Under the pieces are notes generated by a model that saw only the letters and a program-made list of their open reading frames with translations, made no database searches and was not told where the DNA came from. The translations under genes were made by a program, and so were the position numbers. Source: Kutzneria viridogrisea (lineage in GTDB: Bacteria; Actinomycetota; Actinomycetes; Mycobacteriales; Pseudonocardiaceae). From it: DNA of 64,000 nucleotides. Shown piece by piece: positions 33,840-42,491 of this stretch; positions within the stretch are counted from its first letter, which is position 1; each line of letters begins with the position of its first letter. The stretch covers positions 1,550,001 through 1,614,000 of the forward strand of contig JACJID010000001.1 of the NCBI GenBank assembly GCA_014138725.1. Direction: 5' to 3'.

Positions 33840-34532
33840 ATGCTCGAGGCTTTCGCCGACCTGTCCACGCCGTTGGTGGCCGACGCGTGCCTGCGCACCG
33901 GGGTGCCGCTGCGCGTCGCGCCCGCCGGTATCGCGGCGGTCGTGCCCGGTCACCGGGTCGCGGGCCGCGTGCTGCCCGCGCGGCACTACGGCAGCGTGGA
34001 CGTGTTCCTGGAGGCCTACGGCCAGGCCGAACCGGGTGACGTGCTGGTGGTCGACAACGGCGGGCGCACCGACGAGGCCTGCGTCGGCGACCTGGCCGCG
34101 TTGGAGGCCCAGTCGGCGGGGGTCGCCGGGCTGGTGGTGTGGGGCCTGCACCGCGACAGCCCGGAGCTGGTCGAGATCGGGCTGCCGGTGTTCAGCTACG
34201 GCAGTTACCCGCCCGGCCCGGTGCGGCTGGACGAGCGGGAGCCCGAGGCGCTGACCACCGCCCGGTTCGGGCCGCACGAGGTCAGCGCCGCGGACGCCGT
34301 GTTCGGTGACCAGGACGGGGTGCTGTTCCTCGCCCTCGACCAGGTCGAGCAGGTGCTGGCCGCCGCGCGGCGGATCTGGCTGACCGAGCGCGAGCAGGCA
34401 CAGCAGATCCAGGCGGGCCGGACCCTGCGCGAGCAGACGTCCTTCGCCGAGTTCCTGGCCCGCCGGGCCACTGACCCGGCCTACACCTTCCGGCAGCACC
34501 TGCGGCGGATCAACGGGGCGATCGAGGAGTAG
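33840..34532 (+). CDS. RraA family protein
   Basis: 230 residues from ATG 33840 (GGGAGAGGG upstream). The sequence LSTPLVADACLRTGVPLRV, GRVLPARHYGSVDVFLEAYGQAEPGDVLVVDNGGRTDEACVGDL (family GD and RxxACxG region, cut here by commas in other proteins) and GLVVWGLHRDSPEL follow the RraA/HMG-aldolase fold. In proteobacteria RraA inhibits RNase E; many actinobacterial members are instead class II aldolases or decarboxylases for 4-hydroxy-4-methyl-2-oxoglutarate-type substrates. Which applies is unknown. It is convergent with the TauD-type gene, four bases between stops. Confidence 0.8.
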   Translation: MLEAFADLSTPLVADACLRTGVPLRVAPAGIAAVVPGHRVAGRVLPARHYGSVDVFLEAYGQAEPGDVLVVDNGGRTDEACVGDLAALEAQSAGVAGLVVWGLHRDSPELVEIGLPVFSYGSYPPGPVRLDEREPEALTTARFGPHEVSAADAVFGDQDGVLFLALDQVEQVLAAARRIWLTEREQAQQIQAGRTLREQTSFAEFLARRATDPAYTFRQHLRRINGAIEE

Positions 34533-34536
34533 CCGC

Positions 34537-35457
34537 TCAGGCCAGGGCGGAGTAGTGCGAGGCGTCGCCGATCCGGGTGGTGCTCCTGGTGCCGTCCACG
34601 CTCACCGGCACGTCACCGGCCAGCGTGATCCGGTGCAGCCGACGGGGGTTGTCCTCGTAGTCGGCGATCGCGTAGTGCTGGGTCGCGCGGTTGTCCCAGA
34701 TCGCGACGTCTCCCTCGCGCCAGTGCCAGCGCACGGTGTTCTCCAACTGGGTCACCCGCTGTTGCAGCAACTGGAAGAGCGCCTGCGACTCGCCGCTGGT
34801 CAGCCCGACGAGCCGTTTCACGAAGTGCCCCAACAACAGTGCCCGCTCACCGGTCTCCGGGTGCACGCGGACCACCGGGTGCTCGGTCTCGTACACAGTG
34901 GACTCGAACGTGTCCCGGTAGGACTGGAACTTCACGTCCACACCGCCGATCCGCGCCTCGTCCACGCTCGCGGCGTAGTCGTAGGCGTTGCTGTGCACCG
35001 CCCACAACCGGTCCACCAGCGCCTTCAGCGGCTCGGGCAGTTTGTCGTACGCGGCAACGGTGTTCGCCCAGGTGGTGTCCCCGCCGTAGGGTGGCAGCCG
35101 CACCGCGCGCAGCACGCTGATCGCCGGGACCCGGTCCACGAAGGTGACGTCGGTGTGCCAGCTGTTGGCCTTGGAGTAGTCCGAGTCGATCGGCAGCACG
35201 GCGGCGTTGCCCTGTCCCGGCACCGTGGGGTGGGCCAGGGTCGGCGTGCCCAGTAGGGAGGCGAAGGCGAGTTGTCCCGTGTCGTCGAGGTGCTGCTGGC
35301 CCCGGAAGAAGATCACCTTGTGCGTCAGCAGCGCGGCCCGGATCCGGGCAACGGTGGCCGCGTCCAGGTCCCCGCCCAGCCGCACGCCGTCGATCCGTGC
35401 GCCGGTGTGCTCGCCCAGCCGTACCACCCTGGCCGCTACCTCTGCCTGCACGGTCAC
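34537..35457 (-). CDS. TauD/TfdA-family alpha-ketoglutarate-dependent dioxygenase
   Basis: Non-heme Fe(II)/2-oxoglutarate oxygenase of 306 residues; GTG 35457 has GGAGG six bases upstream. [17 protein letters not shown] carries the HxD iron ligands, [15 protein letters not shown] the distal His, and [13 protein letters not shown] the 2-oxoglutarate-binding Arg. Length and motifs match taurine dioxygenase-like enzymes, which release sulfite or aldehydes from sulfonates or ethers; the substrate here is not readable. It follows the large BTAD regulator gene in the same direction (111-base gap). No sulfonate transporter is nearby. Confidence 0.88.
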   Translation of the reverse strand: MTVQAEVAARVVRLGEHTGARIDGVRLGGDLDAATVARIRAALLTHKVIFFRGQQHLDDTGQLAFASLLGTPTLAHPTVPGQGNAAVLPIDSDYSKANSWHTDVTFVDRVPAISVLRAVRLPPYGGDTTWANTVAAYDKLPEPLKALVDRLWAVHSNAYDYAASVDEARIGGVDVKFQSYRDTFESTVYETEHPVVRVHPETGERALLLGHFVKRLVGLTSGESQALFQLLQQRVTQLENTVRWHWREGDVAIWDNRATQHYAIADYEDNPRRLHRITLAGDVPVSVDGTRSTTRIGDASHYSALA

Positions 35458-35568
35458 GTCCGCCTCCTCGTCCCTGCTCCGCCACCACTCCCGAAACTAG
35501 GGACGCCCCGGCTGGCGCGGCAAGAAATCAGAACTCCGTGTAAACACTTCCGAACAAGCTGTCCCACA

Positions 35569-38500
35569 TCATGGATGCAGCGCGTCGAGGTAGCGCGACA
35601 CCGGGCCCAGGGTGACCAGTCCGCTGCCCGCCCCGGCCAGCTCTCCGGCCGCTGGCAGCAGTCGCGCGTGCGCCTGCCGCATCAGCGGTCGGTCCCGCAG
35701 TTCGATCGCGGCCACCGCCAGCAGGCAGGTGCGGGCCTCGTAGAGCAGGTCGCGGGGTGACTCCGGCACGGCCCGTGCCGCGGCCAGCGCCCCGTCGCGG
35801 TCCCCGGCCGCCAGCAGCCCGAGCGGACGGACCCAGTCCAGGTGCGGGCCCCAGTCGGCCTTCAGGTCCACTTCGGACAGTCGCCCGTGCTGGATGTTCA
35901 GGCACAGCAGGGCGAAGGGCAGGGCTCCCCGCTCCAGGCCCCACATCCCGGTGCCGCCGAGCCGGGCGGCGGCAGCGCGGTAGGCGGCCCGCGCGGCCTG
36001 GGCGGGCCCGGTCGCGGCCAGCCGGAGCGCCGCGTACCACTCGGTGAACACGCCCACCAGCGGCAGTTCGTGGCGCGCGGCGAGCCGGTCGGCGGCAGCG
36101 GCGTGCTCGTCGGCCGTGCCGAACTCGGCCAGCGCCGAGTGCGCCTGGACCAGGACGAGGTGGCCGAGCACCTCGAAGGTGACCAGCTCGTGCTCGGCGG
36201 CCAGTTCGACCAGTTCCCGGCCGATCGCCGCCCGCTGCGGAGCGAGGCCCGCGCGGTCGAAGGTGTGCATGAACCGGCCGTTCAACGCGAACGCGAGCAG
36301 GACGGGATCGGCCAGCCCCCGTGCGAGCGACTCGGCCTCCCGCGCTGCCTCGGCCCCGCGTGCCGAGCGGGTGCCGCGCAGTTCCATGGCGATCGTGCTC
36401 AGCAGGCGGGCCCGTTCGGCGGGCAGGTGTTCGGGCAGTGCGGTGAGCGTGCGCTCGGTCACCGCGACGACCCGGTCGGACAGCGCGGGATCGTCGTTCG
36501 CGGTCCAGATGCCCGGCACGTCGAAGGCCCCGATCACGCGGGCGGTCAGTTCGGGGTCGCCGAGGTCCCCGGCCACGGTGATCGCTTCGGCCCGGTGCCG
36601 CCGCGCGCCCGCCAGGTCGCCGGTCACGGCGAGCGCACGTACCTGGCCCATCACCAGTTCCAGCCTGGTCCGCGGGTCGGCGGCGGGGGAGCGGTCGTGC
36701 GCGGTGATCGCCGCCTGCCACAGCCGCGCGGCCTCGTGCGGCGCGAACCGGCGCTCCGCCAGCCCGGCGGCCAACGCCGCGTAGTGGGCCGCGCGCGGGC
36801 TCCCGGCCAGCAGGAAGTGGTGGGCCAGGACCTCGACCTCGCCGGGGCGCACCTGCTCCAGGGCTTCCGCGACCACGGCGTGCCAGCGGGCCCGTCGCGC
36901 CTGTGACACGTCCTCGTACAGGGTGTCCCGCACCAGGGCGTGCGCGAACCGGGCCTGCTCGGGCCCGGACTCGACCAGGAATCCCATGAGCAGTGCGGAG
37001 TCCAGCGCGTCCAACACCAGCTCCTCCGCTCCGGCCAACGGGATCAGCAGGTCCAGGTGCACGTCCCTGCCGATCACCGCCGCCTGGCTGAGCACCGTGC
37101 GGGCGGCCCGCGGCAGGGCGGTGAGCCGGTGCCGGATCACGTCCCGGACGCCGGTCGGCACGGCGGACAGCGCGGCTTCGCCCTCGGCGTCGAACAGCCT
37201 TGCCAGTTCGCGGGCGAAGAAGGGGTTGCCGCCACTGCGTTCGTGGATGACCCGCACCGTGGCCTCGTCCGCCTCGCGCTCGGCGGCGGCCCGCACCAGT
37301 CCGCCGACCGCTGTCTCGGTCAGGCCGCCGAGGTAGATCCGGACCGGCTCCAGGCGAGCGGCACGGCCGAGCAGGGCCGTGAGGCCAGGGGTGATCTCAT
37401 CGGCCCGGAAGGTCCCCACGACCAGCACCGGCCGCGCCAGGGGCTCGGCGACCAGCGCGGCCAGCAGTGCCAGGGTCTGTTCATCTGCCCGGTGCAGGTC
37501 GTCCAGCACCACCAGCAGCGGTCCGCTTCCAGCCGCTTTGTCTACATAGGACACAACGGATCGGTTTACGTGGAACCTTGCTGTGGCAGGGTCCTCTGTG
37601 CTGTCCGACGGCACAGTTGTTGCTGGCGCAGGTGTGTGGACCGCAGTGGCGATGGCGTCGAGGACCTGCGTCCATGGCCAGGCCGCGGGCACGCCCTCGT
37701 GCTCGGGATTGCGCCCCCAGGCGATGATCCAGCCCTGCGCCGCGAGGGTCGCGGTCAGCGTCTCGGCAAGTGTTGTCTTGCCCGCACCGGCTTCACCGGA
37801 AACCAGGGCCAGTCCGAGCTTCGGCGTGTCCCGTGTGGACACTGCCAGTGCGGTCAACCGGGCGAGGTCTCGCTCGCGGCCCACGAGGCTCGGCGGGGTT
37901 GGCCCCTGCTGGACCGGCGTGTCGAGCCGGGGTGACTGGGCGAGGATGTCGGCCTCCAGTTGCCGCAGCCGCGGGCCGGGGTCCACACCCAGTTCGGTGA
38001 CGAGCGCGGACTTGGCCGTGTGCAGGGCTTCCAGGGCGTCGCGTTGGCGGCCCGCCCGGTACAGGGCCAGTGCCAGCAGGTGCCAGGCGTGCTCGCGCCA
38101 CGGGTGGTCGGCGACGTGTGCCCGCAGGTCGGCGGCCACGGCGTCGGCCCGCCCCAACGCGAGCGCGGCCTGTGCACGGCGTTCCACCGCGAGCAGCCGC
38201 AACTCCTCCAGGCGGTCCACCTCCGCCCGCGCCCAGTGCTCCTCGGCGAACTCCGCGTAGGCGGGCCCGCGCCACCAGGTGAGCGCACTGTCCAACCTGG
38301 ACAGTGCGGTCCCGGCGCGGCCAGCGGCGAGCAGGTCGGCGGACTCGGTCAGCGCGGACTCGAACCGCCACGCGTCGACCGAGTCGTCGGCGGCGCGCAC
38401 CGCGTAACCGGCACCCTCGGTCACCAGCACGGTGGCGGGTGTCCTCGGTGGACGGTCGGGCTCGATGGCCTGGCGCAGTGCGGCGACGAAGGTCTGGACC

Positions 38501-38694
38501 GCGCCGACCGCGCCCTGCGGCGGGTCCGGCCACAGGTCCTCGACCAGCAGCCGCACCGGCACCACCCGGCGCCTGGCGATCAGCAGGCGGGCCAGCACCG
38601 CCCGGTGCCGCGGGCCCTTGAGTCCGATCGGGCCCCGCCCGTCCTGGGCCACCAGCGGCCCCAGCACGCCGAAGCTCACCACCGGCCCGTCCAC
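35569..38694 (-). CDS. BTAD/AfsR-SARP-type regulator with AAA ATPase domain
   Basis: Transcriptional regulator of 1,041 residues. Residues 1-95 form an OmpR-like winged helix (FGVLGPLVAQDG, LKGPRHRAVLARLLIARRRVV, VEDLWPDPP), residues 100-250 a bacterial transcriptional activation domain (WRGPAYAEFAEEHW, LGVDPGPRLRQLE). An AAA/STAND-type ATPase follows (Walker A SGEAGAGKTTLAE near 310, Walker B LLVVLDDLHRADE near 395), then about 550 residues of helical, TPR-like sequence. There is no C-terminal LuxR helix-turn-helix. Such proteins commonly activate secondary-metabolism or stress genes; the target here is unknown. GTG 38694 is the longest sensible start; GTG 38682 is an alternative. Confidence 0.88.
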   Translation of the reverse strand: MDGPVVSFGVLGPLVAQDGRGPIGLKGPRHRAVLARLLIARRRVVPVRLLVEDLWPDPPQGAVGAVQTFVAALRQAIEPDRPPRTPATVLVTEGAGYAVRAADDSVDAWRFESALTESADLLAAGRAGTALSRLDSALTWWRGPAYAEFAEEHWARAEVDRLEELRLLAVERRAQAALALGRADAVAADLRAHVADHPWREHAWHLLALALYRAGRQRDALEALHTAKSALVTELGVDPGPRLRQLEADILAQSPRLDTPVQQGPTPPSLVGRERDLARLTALAVSTRDTPKLGLALVSGEAGAGKTTLAETLTATLAAQGWIIAWGRNPEHEGVPAAWPWTQVLDAIATAVHTPAPATTVPSDSTEDPATARFHVNRSVVSYVDKAAGSGPLLVVLDDLHRADEQTLALLAALVAEPLARPVLVVGTFRADEITPGLTALLGRAARLEPVRIYLGGLTETAVGGLVRAAAEREADEATVRVIHERSGGNPFFARELARLFDAEGEAALSAVPTGVRDVIRHRLTALPRAARTVLSQAAVIGRDVHLDLLIPLAGAEELVLDALDSALLMGFLVESGPEQARFAHALVRDTLYEDVSQARRARWHAVVAEALEQVRPGEVEVLAHHFLLAGSPRAAHYAALAAGLAERRFAPHEAARLWQAAITAHDRSPAADPRTRLELVMGQVRALAVTGDLAGARRHRAEAITVAGDLGDPELTARVIGAFDVPGIWTANDDPALSDRVVAVTERTLTALPEHLPAERARLLSTIAMELRGTRSARGAEAAREAESLARGLADPVLLAFALNGRFMHTFDRAGLAPQRAAIGRELVELAAEHELVTFEVLGHLVLVQAHSALAEFGTADEHAAAADRLAARHELPLVGVFTEWYAALRLAATGPAQAARAAYRAAAARLGGTGMWGLERGALPFALLCLNIQHGRLSEVDLKADWGPHLDWVRPLGLLAAGDRDGALAAARAVPESPRDLLYEARTCLLAVAAIELRDRPLMRQAHARLLPAAGELAGAGSGLVTLGPVSRYLDALHP

Positions 38695-38732
38695 CTCACG
38701 GCACCGACCTTAGCCGCCCGCCCGGCCGACGC

Positions 38733-38781
38733 CATGAAAGTGCCCTTTGAGACGTCCAGTGTCGCGAACGGCACCTTCATG
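38733..38781. repeat. 49-bp imperfect palindrome (dispersed-element candidate)
   Basis: Arms CATGAAAGTGCCCTTTGAGAC and its partner (complement reads CATGAAGGTGCCG then TTCGCGAC) pair over 21 positions with four mismatches around a 7-base GTCCAGT loop. It sits alone in the 200-base gap between the BTAD regulator and a hydrolase. I recall closely similar palindromes between genes in Amycolatopsis-type genomes, so it is probably a family of dispersed intergenic repeats. Confidence 0.7.
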
Positions 38782-38894
38782 ACGTCGCCGAGAGGAGCCG
38801 CGAAGGTGGCGTGGTGAGCCGGTGCTGATTGGTTGCTGATCGGGGCCGGGCACGCTGCCGGGCAGCAAGCGGAGTTCAGCAGAGAGGCCTGACC

Positions 38895-39785
38895 GTGACC
38901 CCGAGGATCGCCGGATTCGACTACCAGCGCGTGCCCGTCGCCGAGGACGTGGCGCTGACCGCGGCCGTGGGCGGCTCGGGCAGCCCCGTCGTGCTGCTGC
39001 ACGGCTTCCCGCAGACCCACCTGATGTGGCGGCACGTGGCCGCCGACCTGGCCGCCGACCACACCGTGATCGTGCCCGACCTGCGCGGCTACGGGGACAG
39101 TGACAAGCCCGCCGACCGGGACGGGCAGACCTACGCCAAGCGCAGGATGGCCGCCGACGTGGTGGCGCTGGCGCGGGCCTTCGGTCACGAGCGGTTCGCG
39201 CTGGCCGGGCACGACCGCGGCGCCCTGGTCGCCCTCCGGGCCGGGCTGGACCACCCGGCGCACGTCACCCACCTGGCCTGCCTGGACGTGCTGCCGACCC
39301 TGGACACCTGGCAGGTGATGCACGGCACCTCGGCCGCGGTCGGCTTCCACCTGTACCTGATGGCCCAGCCGCCGGGCCTGGCCGAGCTGATGATCGCCAA
39401 CAGCGCGGACGCGTTCTTCGGCCACTTCCTGGACAGCTGGACCAGGGACCCGAACGCCATTCCCGCCGAGGTCCGCGCGGCCTACCTGGCGGCCTCGGCG
39501 CGGGCGGTCACCTCGATCGTCGCCGACTACCGGGCCACCGCCACCGTCGACCTCGAGCACGACACCGCGGACAAGGAGGCCGGGAACCGGCTGCGCATGC
39601 CGGTGACCGTGTTGCAACAGGACTGGGGCGCAGCCCTGGGCTTCGACGCCAGGGCCCGGTGGCAGGCGTGGGCCCCCGACCTGGACCACCGCACGGTGTC
39701 CTGCGGTCACTTCATGGCTGAGGAGGCGCCCGCCGAGGTGGTCGGGGCGCTGCGCGAGCTGTTCCAGCGAATTGCGTTTGAGTAA
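38895..39785 (+). CDS. Alpha/beta hydrolase, haloacetate-dehalogenase-like
   Basis: 296 residues from GTG 38895 (GAGAGG upstream). HGFPQTHLMWRHVA (oxyanion loop), DLRGYGDSDKP, nucleophile elbow AGHDRGALVA with an Asp nucleophile as in dehalogenases, and CGHFMAEEAP with the catalytic His. Fluoroacetate dehalogenases have His-Trp in the FHW segment that binds fluoride; here the aligned segment reads GFHLYLMAQPPG, so the Trp is replaced by Leu. The enzyme may therefore act on other haloacids or epoxides. It ends within a 17-bp palindrome in front of the next operon. Confidence 0.85.
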   Translation: MTPRIAGFDYQRVPVAEDVALTAAVGGSGSPVVLLHGFPQTHLMWRHVAADLAADHTVIVPDLRGYGDSDKPADRDGQTYAKRRMAADVVALARAFGHERFALAGHDRGALVALRAGLDHPAHVTHLACLDVLPTLDTWQVMHGTSAAVGFHLYLMAQPPGLAELMIANSADAFFGHFLDSWTRDPNAIPAEVRAAYLAASARAVTSIVADYRATATVDLEHDTADKEAGNRLRMPVTVLQQDWGAALGFDARARWQAWAPDLDHRTVSCGHFMAEEAPAEVVGALRELFQRIAFE

Positions 39786-39798
39786 GGTGATACCTTAC
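39782..39798. promoter_or_regulatory. Putative operator palindrome GTAAGGT-GAT-ACCTTAC
   Basis: Perfect 7-bp arms with a 3-base centre, in a locally AT-rich stretch covering the upstream stop codon and 80 bases before the IMPase-like gene. Symmetry and position suit a TetR- or GntR-type repressor site controlling the three-gene operon. No dedicated regulator gene is adjacent. Confidence 0.45.
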
Positions 39799-39877
39799 AA
39801 AGTTGCATTTGACGTCATGTCGCGCCGCTCCTAGCGTGGGAATCACCGAAAACCCCTTTGGAAGAACGGGAAATCCC

Positions 39878-40672
39878 ATGTCTGTGGACTCCACACTGCT
39901 GCCCGAGGTCCGCGCCGTGGTGCAGGCGGCTGGTGCGCGGTTGCGTGAGCGCTTCACCCCCGGCTCGCGCCCCGGCGACCTGGACGCGGTGCTCGCCGCG
40001 CTCCAGGCCAACGACGAGGCCTCACTCCAGGTGCTGCGCAAGGGATTGCTCGCCGCACGGCCCGGTGCGCGGTGGGCCGAGGACGAACTGGCCGGTGGGC
40101 CGCTGCCCGCGGGCGAGTGGTGGGTCACCGACCCGGTGGAGGGCAACATCAACCACGTGCACGGCATGACGGACTGGTCGGTCACCGCGACCCTGGTGCG
40201 GGACAACGAGCCGGTGCTCACCGTGGTGCACCTGCCGCTGGCCGGGGACACCTACACGGCGGTCCGCGGCGGCGGGGCCTTCCGCAACGGCACGAGGCTG
40301 AGCACCTCGGCGAAGACCGGGCTGGAGGCGGCGTTCGTGGGCACCGGTCAGGCCAAGCCGGGGGAGGGCGCGGAGACCTTCCGGCGCATCGGCCAGTCGG
40401 TGACCGCGATGCTCGACGCCGCGCTGGTCGGCAAGATGTCGGTACCGGCCACGCTGCTGCTGATCCAGGTGGCCGCCGGGCGCATGGACCTGTTCTGGCA
40501 GTACAGCGACGTGCGCTCCGGGCTGATGGCGGGCGCGCTGCTGGTGGCCGAGGCCGGGGGAGTGGTCACCGACACCCGGGGCGAGCCCTGGACCCCGGCC
40601 AGCCGGGACTTCCTCGCCGCCGCACCGGGTGTGCACCCCGCCGCCGTCGACGTCCTGTCCACGATCGCCTGA
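39878..40672 (+). CDS. Inositol monophosphatase-family protein with altered metal motif
   Basis: 264 residues from ATG 39878. The fold is recognisable from WWVTDPVEGNINHVHGMTDWSVTATLV, YTAVRGGGAFRNGTRLSTS and LVAEAGGVVTDTRGEPW. In true IMPases the metal motif is DPxDGTxNF; here it is DPVEGNIN, with Glu for the second Asp and Asn for Thr. The usual WDxAAG is replaced by SDVRSGLMAGALLV. The protein may have changed metal or substrate preference, or act on a phospho-metabolite of the downstream redox enzymes. It starts an operon with a reductase 11 bases downstream and an FAD monooxygenase. Confidence 0.8.
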   Translation: MSVDSTLLPEVRAVVQAAGARLRERFTPGSRPGDLDAVLAALQANDEASLQVLRKGLLAARPGARWAEDELAGGPLPAGEWWVTDPVEGNINHVHGMTDWSVTATLVRDNEPVLTVVHLPLAGDTYTAVRGGGAFRNGTRLSTSAKTGLEAAFVGTGQAKPGEGAETFRRIGQSVTAMLDAALVGKMSVPATLLLIQVAAGRMDLFWQYSDVRSGLMAGALLVAEAGGVVTDTRGEPWTPASRDFLAAAPGVHPAAVDVLSTIA

Positions 40673-40683
40673 GGGGGCCAGCA

Positions 40684-41331
40684 ATGAACACCACCGCCAT
40701 CCTGGGATCGGGTCGGGTCGCAGCCGTGCTGGCCGACAAGCTCGCGGAGGCCGGGCGCACCGTGCTTGTCGGGACCCGCAACCCCGCCGAGGCCCCGGCC
40801 AACTGGACCGGTCGACCCGTGGAGTTCGCCGAACCCGAACAGGCGGTCCGGCGCGCAGCGGTCGTCATCAACGCCACACCGGGTGACAGTTCGGTGCGGC
40901 GACTGGAGGCACTGCGCGATGCCTTGCGGGACAAGGTACTCGTGGACGTCTCCAATGCCACCCTGCGCGGACCGGATGGCATGCCCGCCGGGTTGGTCTA
41001 CCCCGGCAGCAGCCTGGCCGAGCACCTCCAGCAAGCCCTGCCCGGCACGCACGTGGTCAAGGCGCTCAACACGATGTTCTTCACCGTCATGGCCAACCCC
41101 CGAGCCCTGAGCTCCCCGCCAACGGCCTTCGTCTCCGGCAACGACCCCGCCGCCAAGGCCGTCGTGCGCGGCCTGCTGGCCGACCTCGGCTGGCCGCCAG
41201 CCTGGATCGAGGACCTCGGCGACATCACGACCGCTCGCGGCACGGAGGCGCTGGTGCTGCTGGTGCCCTCGATCCTGCGCAACCGCGGCCGCAAGCCCTT
41301 CGCTCTGTCCATCGTGGACGGTGGTCGGTGA
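40684..41331 (+). CDS. NADPH-dependent F420-reductase-like oxidoreductase
   Basis: 215 residues, ATG 40684. An N-terminal Rossmann motif (TTAILGSGRVAAVLADKLAEAG, VLVGTRNP) and VVINATPGDSS, DKVLVDVSN, THVVKALNTMFFTVM match the family of small NADP-binding proteins that includes F420H2:NADP oxidoreductase. The family also covers uncharacterised dinucleotide-binding proteins, so flavin or F420 use is not proven. It overlaps the FAD monooxygenase gene by four bases (GTGA), and the two probably work together, the reductase possibly supplying reducing power. Confidence 0.82.
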   Translation: MNTTAILGSGRVAAVLADKLAEAGRTVLVGTRNPAEAPANWTGRPVEFAEPEQAVRRAAVVINATPGDSSVRRLEALRDALRDKVLVDVSNATLRGPDGMPAGLVYPGSSLAEHLQQALPGTHVVKALNTMFFTVMANPRALSSPPTAFVSGNDPAAKAVVRGLLADLGWPPAWIEDLGDITTARGTEALVLLVPSILRNRGRKPFALSIVDGGR

Positions 41332-42401
41332 GTCGGGTCCTGGTCGCGGGCGGCGGCATTGTCGGGCTGACCACCGCCCTTGCCCTGCGCCACAACGGTT
41401 TCGACGTCACGGTTGCCGAGCGGGCCGAGGAGATCCGGGCCACGGGCACCTCGCTGGGGCTGTGGGCCAACGCGCTCGCGGTCTTCGAGCACCTCGGTGT
41501 CGCCGACCAGATCGCAGTGATCGGGCGGCCCGGTTCGATGCGCTTCCACGACGCGGCCGGGCGGCTCATCGACACGCCGGGGTTCGCCGTCGAGGACCAC
41601 ACCTACCTGCTGGTCGACCGGCCGCGCCTCAACGCGGTGTTGGCCAGTGCCTTGGGACGCAACACGATCCGGCTCGGTACGCGTGTCGCGCGCTACCAGG
41701 AGACCGCCGACGGGGTCACCGTGCACTTCGCCGACGGGGCCAGCGAGGCCTTCGACCTGCTCGTCGGCGCGGACGGCCTGCACTCGGCGGTGCGCGCGCA
41801 CCTGGTCCCGGAGGCGGGCGCCCAACCGCATCCAGGCCACCACGTGTGGCGGGCCGTGCTGCCTCCCGGCGCCGTGTGGGTCGGGGACGGCGTGATGACC
41901 GTCGGGCGCCACGGATGCCGTGGCGGCTACGCCCGCACCCACGACGGCGGCGTGTACTGGCTGGTGTCCCAGTTCGGCTCGCCCGCGCCCACCGGCACGC
42001 CCAAAGCCGAAGCGCTGCACCGCGCGCGGCAGGTCAACGACGGGTTGCTGCACCTGATCGAGGCCACTGCGCAGGAACAGGTCCTGCACAATCCGATCAT
42101 GGTCGTGCCGCCGCTGTCCCGCTGGACCTCGCGGCGCGTCGCCCTGGCCGGGGACGCCGCCCACGCGATGTCCCCGCACGTCACCGCGGGCGCCTCGCTG
42201 GGGGTCGAGGACGCCGCCGCACTCGCCCGCCACCTGGCGGCGCGGGCGGTGCCGGAAGCCCTTGCGGCGTACGAGTTGGAGCGGATCCCGCGCTACGAAC
42301 GGGTCCGGGCGCTGTCCGAGGCGGTGGCGGCGTACCGCACCCCGCAGGAGTTCGCCCGGCGCTACGCGACCTTCAGCCACTGGATGCTCAACGCGGTGTG
42401 A
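41328..42401 (+). CDS. FAD-dependent monooxygenase (PHBH-type)
   Basis: Class A flavoprotein hydroxylase, 357 residues. Dinucleotide-binding VLVAGGGIVGLTTALALRHNG at the N-terminus, the DG motif VGADGLHSAVR near residue 150, and the GD motif RVALAGDAAHAMSPHVTAGA near 275 are all present. Enzymes of this type hydroxylate aromatic or polyketide-like rings using NAD(P)H and O2. GTG 41328 overlaps the upstream stop. The three-gene set (IMPase-like, reductase, monooxygenase) is not a pathway I recognise. No membrane segments. Confidence 0.9.
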   Translation: MSRVLVAGGGIVGLTTALALRHNGFDVTVAERAEEIRATGTSLGLWANALAVFEHLGVADQIAVIGRPGSMRFHDAAGRLIDTPGFAVEDHTYLLVDRPRLNAVLASALGRNTIRLGTRVARYQETADGVTVHFADGASEAFDLLVGADGLHSAVRAHLVPEAGAQPHPGHHVWRAVLPPGAVWVGDGVMTVGRHGCRGGYARTHDGGVYWLVSQFGSPAPTGTPKAEALHRARQVNDGLLHLIEATAQEQVLHNPIMVVPPLSRWTSRRVALAGDAAHAMSPHVTAGASLGVEDAAALARHLAARAVPEALAAYELERIPRYERVRALSEAVAAYRTPQEFARRYATFSHWMLNAV

Positions 42402-42491
42402 ATGCACCCTTCCGGCTTAACGGGTATGGGAAAAGCACTGAGAGGATCACGAGCAGGCTTGTGCGTGTCATCGACCTTGGGGGAACCTGAC

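Noticed and set aside
38829-38894. Longer N-terminus for the dehalogenase-like hydrolase (GTG or ATG before 38895)
   Set aside because: The extra 22 residues have no family similarity, and GTG 38895 has a suitable ribosome-binding site.
38676-39710. Minus-strand frame through the 49-bp palindrome and the hydrolase
   Set aside because: It covers a clear plus-strand hydrolase and a palindrome, and its product is His/Val/Gly-rich without similarity.
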